A stretch of DNA of 25,428 nucleotides, taken from NCBI GenBank assembly GCA_043769275.1, contig JAYVJM010000070.1, positions 1 to 25,428 on the forward strand. The letters are read 5' to 3'. Origin of the DNA: JAYVJM01 sp043769275. GTDB taxonomy: Bacteria; Pseudomonadota; Gammaproteobacteria; Pseudomonadales; UBA7239. Positions 6,454-13,083 of this stretch are shown in pieces; position 1 is the first letter of the stretch; each line of letters opens with the position of its first letter. A program made the position numbers and the translations under genes. Under the pieces are notes generated by a model. The model was not told the origin of the DNA. It saw nothing but the letters and a program-made list of their open reading frames with translations, and did not search any database.

Positions 6454-8571
6454 TTAGTTTTTTACGCGTAATGTGCGGATGACCGGCTTGAGCGTGCGAA
6501 TGCGACGCATAATATTGGCTAAATGGATGCGATTGCGCACCGAAATAGCCAGCGTGATGACGTTAAAGCCCTCGTCTTTTTCGGCGAGAGTAATTTTGTC
6601 GATGCTGGCCTCAAGCTCGGTAATTTTGGTGGCCAGCATGGCGATGATACCCCGTTCGTGTTGAACTTCTACGCGTAGATCCACTACAAACTCACCCGTC
6701 ACATCGGGCGACCAGCTCACGGGCATGCATTTTTCGGGGTTGTGACGAATGTCGCTAATGTTCTTGCAACTGTCGATATGCACAACTAAACCGCGTCCAG
6801 CGCTGATATGCGCAACAATAGGGTCACCCGGAATGGGGCGGCAGCATTTTGAAAAACTGATAACCATGCCGTCGGCAAGATCAATCATCAGCGGGGTTTG
6901 TGGTCGGCGGCTATTGGCCGCAGCTTGTGCCTGCTCCGGCAACAAGCGTTTGGCTGCGACATACGCCACACGGTTCCCCAAGCCAACCTCTTCCAGCAAA
7001 TCATCCCAATGTTTGAGCCCCGCCTGTTTGAGCAAGGCCTCTATCTTGTCTTGCGCAAGCTCGTCTAAATCACCGCCCAATGATTGCAGCGCTTTTTGCA
7101 GCAAACGCCGCCCTAGGTCGGTTGATTCAGCATGGCGTTTTGTTTTCATAAAATGGCGAATGGCACTGCGCGCTTTACCCGTTGTAACAAAATTCAGCCA
7201 AGCGGGATTGGGCTGCGCATTCTCAGCGGTGACGATAGCCACCGTCTGCCCACTTTGCAGCGTCTGTGAAAGCGAGGCCAACTGGCGATTAATACGGCAC
7301 GCGACGCAACCATTGCCAATGTCGGTGTGTACCGCGTAGGCAAAATCGACGGCGGTAGCACCGGCGGGTAACGCAATAATTCTGCCTGTGGGCGTAAAAA
7401 CATACACCTCATCCGGAAACAGATCGACCTTGACGTGTTCAATAAATTCGATGGGGTTGCCTGCGTGCTGCTGCAATTCCAGCAAACTTTTAAGCCACTC
7501 GCGCGCCCGTGCGGCACTGCTGCTGTGCTGTTTGTCATCGCCGACTTTATAGCGCCAGTGTGCCGCCACGCCGCTTTCGGCCACCACGTCCATCTCGCGT
7601 GTGCGTATCTGCACTTCTATCGGCAACCCATGCATGCCCATCAACACTGTGTGCAGTGATTGATAGCCATTGGCCTTAGGAATGGCGACGTAGTCACGGA
7701 ATTCGCCGTGTACCGGCTTGTACAGGCTGTGAATCGCACCCAAAACGCGGTAACAGGTGTCTGCACTATCCACCACAATGCGGAAGGCGTACACATCCAT
7801 AATGTTCGTAAATGCTTTGCCTTTGCTGTGCATTTTCAAATAGATGCTGTAGGGACTTTTTTCGCGCCCGCTGACTTCAGCACAGTATTTTTCCTGCGCA
7901 AGACAGCGCTCGATGTTGTCTTTTATTTTATTGACCAACTCTTTGCGATGGCCTGCCGCAGACTGGATGGCGGCAACAATGCGGCGAGCGCGCATGGGAT
8001 AGAGCGCGTGAAAACCCAAGTCTTGAAACTCCAAGCGCAGGTTATTCATGCCTAAGCGGTTGGCAATGGGCGCGTAAATCTCGAGTGTTTCACGGGCAAT
8101 ACGGCGACGCTGTTCCGGCCTTAACACGCCTAATGTGCGCATGTTATGCAGTCTATCGGCCAGCTTTACCAAAATGACACGAATGTCTTTCGCCATCGCC
8201 AATGCCATTTTCTGGAAATTTTCGGCTTGCGCTTCGGCCTTGGAGTTGAATTCAATTTGCGTTAGCTTGCTCACGCCGTCTACAAGTTCTGCGACGGTAT
8301 CGCCAAACTGTGAACGCAGCGCCGATTTGCTGATGCCGGTATCTTCAATAACATCATGCAGCAGTGCGGCCATCAAGCTGTAATGATCCAGACGCATATC
8401 GGCCAGAATGCTCGCCACCGCCAGCGGGTGACTGACATAGGCTTCGCCGCTGCGACGTTTTTGGCCATCGTGCGCCTGCTCCGCGTAGTAATACGCCCGA
8501 CGTACTTGCTCTACACGGGCGGGTGTCAGATAAGAAGCAAGCTGCTCGCTGAACGCTTCAAGGGTTTGCAA
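6454..8571 (-). CDS. spoT: Bifunctional (p)ppGpp synthetase/hydrolase SpoT, TTG start
   Basis: SpoT makes and degrades the stringent-response alarmone (p)ppGpp. Domain order over 705 residues: HD hydrolase with His48, HDVIED (72-77) and KLADRLHNMRTL (136-147), all intact; synthetase with SGREKSPYSIYLKM (234-247), IMDVYAFRIVVD, AIPKANGYQSLHT and Glu319 in EVQIRT; TGS domain from about 387 (DEVYVFTPTGRIIALPAGA); a zinc-finger-like/helical region with FSKCCRPIPGD; C-terminal ACT domain from about 625. An intact HD domain separates it from RelA. The start is TTG: GGAGGG lies 5 nt upstream and the protein aligns from residue 1 with known SpoT starts. An ATG 4 nt earlier is in another frame and stops after five codons. 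It lies 19 bp after rpoZ and 22 bp before ridA, so the genes are probably one transcript. Confidence 0.95.
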   Translation of the reverse strand: MQTLEAFSEQLASYLTPARVEQVRRAYYYAEQAHDGQKRRSGEAYVSHPLAVASILADMRLDHYSLMAALLHDVIEDTGISKSALRSQFGDTVAELVDGVSKLTQIEFNSKAEAQAENFQKMALAMAKDIRVILVKLADRLHNMRTLGVLRPEQRRRIARETLEIYAPIANRLGMNNLRLEFQDLGFHALYPMRARRIVAAIQSAAGHRKELVNKIKDNIERCLAQEKYCAEVSGREKSPYSIYLKMHSKGKAFTNIMDVYAFRIVVDSADTCYRVLGAIHSLYKPVHGEFRDYVAIPKANGYQSLHTVLMGMHGLPIEVQIRTREMDVVAESGVAAHWRYKVGDDKQHSSSAARAREWLKSLLELQQHAGNPIEFIEHVKVDLFPDEVYVFTPTGRIIALPAGATAVDFAYAVHTDIGNGCVACRINRQLASLSQTLQSGQTVAIVTAENAQPNPAWLNFVTTGKARSAIRHFMKTKRHAESTDLGRRLLQKALQSLGGDLDELAQDKIEALLKQAGLKHWDDLLEEVGLGNRVAYVAAKRLLPEQAQAAANSRRPQTPLMIDLADGMVISFSKCCRPIPGDPIVAHISAGRGLVVHIDSCKNISDIRHNPEKCMPVSWSPDVTGEFVVDLRVEVQHERGIIAMLATKITELEASIDKITLAEKDEGFNVITLAISVRNRIHLANIMRRIRTLKPVIRTLRVKN

Positions 8572-8590
8572 TCATGCCCTCCATTTAGTC

Positions 8591-8863
8591 CTACACTTCG
8601 TCATCTGGCGCATGCACGACATCAAACACGGCTTCGGTTAAATATTTGAAGCGGTCTTCCGGCTGCTCTTCTAATACCGCAGGTGTAATCAACCCAAGCT
8701 CAATTTCACGTAACGCGACCACGGTAGGCTTATCATTTTCCCAGGGCACCATGGGCTCACGACCTTTAGTGGCTAGCTGGCGCGCACGTTTTGTACCCAC
8801 CATCACCAATTCAAAACGGTTTTCTACATGATTTAGGCAATCTTCAACTGTGATACGAGCCAT
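8591..8863 (-). CDS. rpoZ: RNA polymerase omega subunit RpoZ
   Basis: Omega is the small RNA polymerase subunit that helps fold and hold beta-prime and contributes to a (p)ppGpp binding site. The 90 residues include MARITVEDCLNHVENRFELV at the N-terminus and the RARQLATKG helix, both diagnostic. The tail is acidic (PDDEV). AAGG is about 10 nt before the ATG. It is followed after 19 bp by spoT, the classical rpoZ-spoT pairing. The gmk gene that commonly precedes it is absent; instead the end of a decayed fdhD frame overlaps its first codons by 31 bp. Its promoter must therefore lie inside the fdhD remnant. TATTAT about 29 bp before the ATG could be a -10, without a clear -35. Confidence 0.95.
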   Translation of the reverse strand: MARITVEDCLNHVENRFELVMVGTKRARQLATKGREPMVPWENDKPTVVALREIELGLITPAVLEEQPEDRFKYLTEAVFDVVHAPDDEV

Positions 8864-9333
8864 AAAACGGTTACCTTGCTATTCATATAATAGACGGGAG
8901 CGGCTTTAAAAGATTTTTTGGAAAACCGCGTGGAACGCGCCAGTGTACGCATTGTGCCGCACGCCGGCAACTTTTTCTGAGCGGTTCGCGCAACCCTAAG
9001 GCATGAATCCACCACGTTATGGCAGCCGACATCTTCGCGCAGCAACAGCAGCTTTCCTTGTGCATCAAACAGCGCAGCAGCATGAATGCCACCCGTTTGG
9101 CGAAACTCCTGTTGCGCGGCACGCGCGGTGGAAGGCAAGCTGTGCTGCACGGCGGCACTGACGTTTAACTGTGCCGACAGACACGGCTCCTCGTGCGTAT
9201 CTGCAACCGCTTCCCAGCACAGGCGTATTTCCAGCGGCTCTTCAACAGACAGGCAATCCGCTTGCTTGCGGCATATACCAGCGGCACAGCTAAATACGCG
9301 CGTAGACAGCATTGAAGCATGGGGATTAGACAT
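8833..9333 (-). pseudogene. fdhD: Decayed fdhD (formate dehydrogenase sulfurtransferase) remnant
   Basis: FdhD, normally about 270-280 residues, hands sulfur to the molybdenum cofactor of formate dehydrogenase using a Cys-x-x-Cys motif. Here residues 30-38 (VEEPLEIRL) match the FdhD start, and residues 54-109 match the later part, including SAAVQHSLPSTARAAQQEF, TGGIHAAALFD and REDVGCHNVVD. The intervening roughly 85 residues, containing the methionine-arginine-threonine block and the catalytic CGVCG loop, are missing at about 9186-9222. The Arg of the REDVGRHN motif is Cys. After residue 120 only a weak echo (KLP...G...SF..KA) remains and the last about 60 residues are lost at the rpoZ boundary. 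No ribosome site precedes the ATG. I judge it non-functional; the frame is still open, so decay may be recent or a shortened protein may be made. Confidence 0.72.
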
Positions 9334-9451
9334 GGCGGCTTTGTTGGCTCAGAGAGGCGGCGGGCGGCATGATTCGTGGTCAACCGTCATTGCAATTGGC
9401 CACGGCAGGCGGCAGCATGTTCGCTTCTTTTCAACCATCAGGGATATCATC

Positions 9452-9895
9452 ATGAGCGACTTCATCATCCGCAACGCCGCACAACAAGCATCACAACGCT
9501 CCATTGATGCTGTGCGCAGCAAAAACAAAGCGGCGTGGGTCAATAACTTTGCCGAAGACGGCTGCATTGAAGACCCTGTCGGCGTTTCCATGCTCGATGC
9601 CACCGGCAATGGCCACACCGGCCACGCGGCTATCGGTGCTTTTTGGGATATGTTTATCGGCGGCAGCAAGGTGGACTTTGTGATCCGCGAATCATTTCCG
9701 TCAGGCACCAGCGCGGTGGCCAATGTTGGCGCAGTTGTGACTACACTGGATGACGGCTCGATCATTGAAGCCAAAGGCGTTTTTATCTATCACGTTAATG
9801 CCGACGGAAAAGTAAGCCACCTGCGTGCTTACTGGGACTTCGACAGCACAATGGCCGCCATCAAAAAACCAGAAGCGGTAACCGCTGCGGCCTAA
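9452..9895 (+). CDS. NTF2/SnoaL-like protein
   Basis: The 147-residue protein has the alpha+beta cone pattern of the NTF2-like superfamily (SnoaL, ketosteroid isomerase, limonene epoxide hydrolase). An N-terminal helix (RSIDAVRSKNKAAWVNNFAE) is followed by DGCIEDPVG, the typical strand with an aspartate pair after the first helices. A central G-H-T-G-H loop leads to IGAFWDMFI, and then strands end in KVSHLRAYWDFDS. The family includes enzymes and binding proteins, so no substrate is proposed. The long open frame from 9086 is not used: AGGGA lies 9 nt before the ATG at 9452, and residues before it look like the antisense of fdhD. It is 34 bp upstream of galE on the same strand and may share its transcript. 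Confidence 0.8.
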   Translation: MSDFIIRNAAQQASQRSIDAVRSKNKAAWVNNFAEDGCIEDPVGVSMLDATGNGHTGHAAIGAFWDMFIGGSKVDFVIRESFPSGTSAVANVGAVVTTLDDGSIIEAKGVFIYHVNADGKVSHLRAYWDFDSTMAAIKKPEAVTAAA

Positions 9896-9929
9896 CATCT
9901 GCGCACTTCACACACCATGCGAGAACGAT

Positions 9930-10967
9930 ATGCCCAACACCATTCTTGTCACAGGCGGCACCGGCTACATTGGCAGCCATAGCTGCGTGTGCCTGCTAGC
10001 CGCCGGTTTTGATGTGGTGGTGTTGGATAATTTTAGCAACAGCCACCCGCAGGCGGCAGCGCGTGTCGAACAGATTGCCGGCCGGCCTGTGACGTTGGTG
10101 CAGGGCGACGTGCGTGACCGCGCGCTGCTTGAACAGGTATTCCTTGAGCATAAAATCCACGCGGTGATGCACTTTGCCGGATTAAAAGCCGTGGGCGAAT
10201 CCTGTCTCAAGCCACTGCTGTATCACGACAACAACGTGGCAGGCACTATCGCTTTGCTCAACAGCATGCAAGCGGCAGGCGTAACCCGTTTGATTTTCAG
10301 CTCATCCGCCACCGTTTATGGCGCGCCCCAACAAATGCCCGTAACGGAAATGGCCGCGCTGCACGCCTGTAACCCCTATGGCAGCAGCAAGCTGGCCGTG
10401 GAAAACATGCTGCGCGAGCTGTGTCGCGCTGGCGTAGAAGCCGTGTGGCAAGTGGCGCTGTTACGGTATTTCAACCCAGCCGGTGCACACGAAAGCGGCT
10501 TGATGGGTGAAAACCCGCACGGCACACCCAATAACCTGCCCCCTTTCATCGCGCAAGTCGCCGCAGGAAAACGCGAAAGCCTGCCTGTGTTTGGCAATGA
10601 TTACGCCACGCACGATGGCACGGGCGTGCGCGATTACATTCATGTGATGGATTTAGCGCGCGGCCATGTTTTGGCTTTAGAAAAACTCTTATCCCTGCCG
10701 CCTACGCCCTTTTGCCGCCCATACAATTTAGGCACCGGCCAAGGTTGCAGCGTGTTGGAGATGATCAAAACCTTTGAGCAGGTGAATGGCGTAACAGTGC
10801 CGTACCACATAGCAGCGCGCCGCGCTGGCGACGTTGCCGCCTGCTGGGCAGACCCAACGCGCGCGCAAGTGGAGCTGGGCTGGCATGCTGAAAAAACCCT
10901 GCACAATATGCTGGCCGACAGTTGGCGCTGGCAGTGCGCCAACCCCGAGGGTTACGGCGCGCCCTAA
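9930..10967 (+). CDS. galE: UDP-glucose 4-epimerase GalE
   Basis: GalE interconverts UDP-glucose and UDP-galactose through a bound NAD, supplying galactose for polysaccharides and lipopolysaccharide. The 345 residues form an extended short-chain dehydrogenase: the NAD loop GGTGYIG at 9-15, VVLDNFSNS at 30-38, the catalytic Ser in SSSATVYG (124-131), and Tyr150/Lys154 in NPYGSSKLAVE. Substrate-side motifs LLRYFNPAGAH, NNLPPFIAQVA, YATHDGTGVRDYIHVMDLA and RRAGDVAACWADP follow in family order. The ribosome site is weak (GAGAAC). No other sugar genes flank it. The length and motifs agree with a true GalE, although neighbouring epimerases (UDP-GlcNAc 4-epimerase) are hard to exclude. Confidence 0.93.
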   Translation: MPNTILVTGGTGYIGSHSCVCLLAAGFDVVVLDNFSNSHPQAAARVEQIAGRPVTLVQGDVRDRALLEQVFLEHKIHAVMHFAGLKAVGESCLKPLLYHDNNVAGTIALLNSMQAAGVTRLIFSSSATVYGAPQQMPVTEMAALHACNPYGSSKLAVENMLRELCRAGVEAVWQVALLRYFNPAGAHESGLMGENPHGTPNNLPPFIAQVAAGKRESLPVFGNDYATHDGTGVRDYIHVMDLARGHVLALEKLLSLPPTPFCRPYNLGTGQGCSVLEMIKTFEQVNGVTVPYHIAARRAGDVAACWADPTRAQVELGWHAEKTLHNMLADSWRWQCANPEGYGAP

Positions 10968-11000
10968 CACCGCTCATCAAACGGCTTTACGGATTTTCTT

Positions 11001-11966
11001 CTAGGCTCCGCCGTGCACTATTTCCCACGTACCACCGTCGTCTGCACTGCTCAAAATAATAGCGTGGTCTTTGAACTTCGTCCCTGTCAAAATACCCGCT
11101 ACAAACAGCCGACCAAAAGCACGAGCAACCCCTTCTACTATTATGTTATTCGATACCAATAGCTCTCGCCATTGCTGACTTGGTGGATCGAAGTGATAGA
11201 GATACTGCGAATACCCAATACTGCCAGCGACAAAAAAGCCCTGCCCAGCACCATCTTGAAAAACCTTGTCAGCGAACAGCTTGTCAGCGCCCTCAGGCGG
11301 CTGCACTGCACGCCAGTGCAAGCCGTTGTTGTGGCTGATCAACACACTCCCTGTTGCGCCCACCGCCATAAAATTAGAATTACTGAATGCCACAGAATAC
11401 AAATCTTCTGTAGTGCCGCTGTTTTGCATATGCCACTCTTTGCCATCCGCACTGGTTGCGATGAAGCCGTTATGCCCCACGATAACGACCACGCCATTTG
11501 CCGCGGCAATCCCCTTTAGGACAACTTTGCTTTTCACTACCTGAATATCCCAGCGGACACCATCCTCGCTGGTGGCGATTTCACCCGCCGAGCTGACGGC
11601 AATGTACCGCGTGCCGTCGAAGACAATGCCGGTTATATTCCCCGTGCCACCAGTATGATGTCCGACAAAGTTTTTTCCTCCGTCCGTACTGTATAGTGCC
11701 TTTCCTCTAGCCCCCGCCAACACAACGTGCGGGCTGTTTGCTTTCCATACACCGGCATGTAGCGATGACGCTTGGCTGTCAATCGCGCGCCAATTTTCGC
11801 CATCGTCTGACCGTAACACTTTCCCACCATGCCCATAAGCCAGCAAATGCTGCTGGTCGCCCTCCCCCACCGCGAGGATGCCGTTTAAACCCGATAACGC
11901 ATAGGCCGAAAAGCCCAGCAACAACGCAACGCAGAAGACCCCTGCTTTTAACACCATTTTTTTCAT
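11001..11966 (-). CDS. Secreted Asp-box beta-propeller (BNR/YCF48-like)
   Basis: The 321-residue protein begins with a signal peptide (MKKMVLKAGVFCVALLLGF, cleavage probably after about residue 23). It then repeats a pattern of hydrophobic strand, gly-rich turn and Asp-box: SDDGENW (53), STDGGKNF (93), SEDGVRW (133), SADGKEW (172), SHNNGLHW (211), a degenerate PPSQQW (262) and SADDGGTW (307). Seven such units at about 40-residue spacing suggest a seven-bladed propeller filling the mature protein. Such folds occur in sialidases, photosystem assembly factor YCF48 and many scaffold proteins. Sialidase catalytic residues are not evident, so I infer a binding or scaffold role outside the cytoplasm. 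GGAG is 7 nt before the ATG. A terminator hairpin lies just upstream, so the promoter position is puzzling. Confidence 0.85.
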   Translation of the reverse strand: MKKMVLKAGVFCVALLLGFSAYALSGLNGILAVGEGDQQHLLAYGHGGKVLRSDDGENWRAIDSQASSLHAGVWKANSPHVVLAGARGKALYSTDGGKNFVGHHTGGTGNITGIVFDGTRYIAVSSAGEIATSEDGVRWDIQVVKSKVVLKGIAAANGVVVIVGHNGFIATSADGKEWHMQNSGTTEDLYSVAFSNSNFMAVGATGSVLISHNNGLHWRAVQPPEGADKLFADKVFQDGAGQGFFVAGSIGYSQYLYHFDPPSQQWRELLVSNNIIVEGVARAFGRLFVAGILTGTKFKDHAIILSSADDGGTWEIVHGGA

Positions 11967-12291
11967 GCTACAACTCCAAAAAAGGGTGCGCGTACGCCGC
12001 GCACCCTAGTGATTATCAAAAAGAATAACGCGCTACGATGATCCGTGTCTCTATCTTTTGCCAAGCGGCGCAGCAGCATTTTGTCTGCAGCCGGCAAAAA
12101 CTCCACATAAACCAGAGCAGCATATTCTTTCGTTAACTCGAGCGTAATGCTTCCTTGGCCACCAAAGGCTACAGAGGCAAAACACCTAATAACCAATTTG
12201 ATACCTTGTTGCGCTGACAGTTCCCTAAAAGCGACTCAACTAATTACGGACAGGCATAATGGCCACCCTTTGCGCCTCCCGAGAGCCAACC
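11967..12291. other. 325-bp region between the propeller and methyltransferase genes (divergent)
   Basis: Apart from the terminator at 11983-12007, there is one open minus-strand frame. It runs from about TTG at 12196 (AAGG 7 nt upstream) through FGGQGSITLELTKEYAALVY and ADKMLLRRLAKDRDTDHR to a stop overlapping the propeller ATG. The last about 14 codons cross the terminator, and no ATG start exists, so I do not call it a gene with confidence. It might be the tail of a lost gene. No strong promoter is seen for the methyltransferase gene. Confidence 0.45.
11983..12007 (-). terminator. Intrinsic terminator in the leader of the propeller gene
   Basis: AGGGTGCGCG (11983-11992) and CGCGCACCCT (11998-12007) form a perfect 10-bp stem with a five-base loop. 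On the minus strand it is followed by six T, the textbook shape of a Rho-independent terminator. The T-run touches the GGAG ribosome site of the propeller gene, whose ATG is at 11966. It either ends a transcript arriving from the 12010-12240 region or acts as an attenuator for the propeller gene. Confidence 0.85.
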
Positions 12292-12903
12292 ATGCACTTG
12301 CCCATCAACATCGATGCCATTAAGGGCTTTCTTTCACCCGTGGAGGGTGCCGCACTGTACGACCATGCGCTCGCCACCGCCGCGCTCGGCCCCTGCCTGG
12401 AAGTGGGCAGCTATTGCGGTAAATCCGCCATTTATCTAGGCACAGCGGCGCAACAAGCGGGCGGTGTTGTCTACGCGGTTGATCACCATCAAGGCTCAGA
12501 AGAACACCAATTGGGAGAGGAATACCACGACCCCGAACTGTTCGATAGCCAAGCACAGATGATGGACAGCTTTCGAGAATTCCGGCGCAACATGCGCTTG
12601 GCGCGCTTGGACGGCGTGGTGGTGCCTATCGTTGCGCCTTCCGTACTGGCCGCACGGCAATGGGCAACCCCCTTAGGCATGGTGTTTATTGATGGCGGTC
12701 ACTCATGGGAAGCCGCCCTGAACGACTACCGCAGCTGGGCTGCTTTTGTGCGCGTAGGCGGCATTTTGGCCATCCACGACATTTTTCCAGACCCCGCCAC
12801 CGGCGGCCAAGCCCCGTATGAAATATGGAAGCTGGCACAGGCTTCTGGCTTATTTACCGCCTTAACGACGGTCGAAACGCTGGGCTTATTGCGGCGGGTA
12901 TAA
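12292..12903 (+). CDS. Class I SAM-dependent methyltransferase
   Basis: The 203-residue protein has the Rossmann methyltransferase layout of the Methyltransf_24 type. The SAM-binding motif CLEVGSYCGKSAIYLG is at about 35-50, the acidic ribose contact is VYAVDHHQGS (60-69), and VFIDGGHSWEAALNDYRSW carries motif IV. A G-G-I-L-A-I-H-D-I-F strand follows. The conserved HHQGSEEHQLGEEYHDPELF segment is characteristic of a family present in many pseudomonads whose substrate I do not know; small-molecule or sugar O-methylation is only a guess. The ATG at 12292 (GAGAG upstream) is preferred because family proteins start near M-x-L-P-I-N-x-D-A. A start at 12259 would add 11 residues without similarity. 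It stands alone between oppositely oriented genes. Confidence 0.85.
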   Translation: MHLPINIDAIKGFLSPVEGAALYDHALATAALGPCLEVGSYCGKSAIYLGTAAQQAGGVVYAVDHHQGSEEHQLGEEYHDPELFDSQAQMMDSFREFRRNMRLARLDGVVVPIVAPSVLAARQWATPLGMVFIDGGHSWEAALNDYRSWAAFVRVGGILAIHDIFPDPATGGQAPYEIWKLAQASGLFTALTTVETLGLLRRV

Positions 12904-12989
12904 GAGCCGGCACATGGCGCGCCCCCCGCAGCCTCTTTCCTGTAAAAGAAGGGGGCACAACGCAAAAAACGCAGGGTTATAGATTCCGC

Positions 12990-13049
12990 GCGTGGTAAGC
13001 CTGTCGAACCGCGTCCGCCCGCCCTTCGACAGGCTCAGGGCGAACGGGA
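12990..13049. repeat. Dispersed palindromic repeat, copy 3
   Basis: AGCCTGTCGAA (12998-13008) and TTCGACAGGCT (13025-13035) form a perfect 11-bp inverted repeat around a 16-nt loop, followed by CAGGGCGAACGG. It shares core words with the copies at 992-1037 and 2749-2810. It lies in the 180-bp gap between the convergent methyltransferase and protease genes. No T-run follows either arm. Confidence 0.8.
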
Positions 13050-13083
13050 AACGTCAGAACAAGTGGCGTTTGAGCCCAGCGCC

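Noticed and set aside
9086..9451. Extended start for the NTF2-like gene
   Set aside because: The first 122 codons are the antisense of the fdhD remnant; AGGGA precedes the ATG at 9452 and the protein from there has family length.
12259..12291. Earlier methyltransferase start
   Set aside because: The additional 11 residues have no similarity to the family, and the ATG at 12292 matches the family N-terminus.
12921..12956. GCCCCC...GGGGGC pairing after the methyltransferase gene as a terminator
   Set aside because: There is a short stem around a loop of about 24 nt and no T-run on either strand after it; the palindromic repeat next to it is the better-supported structure.
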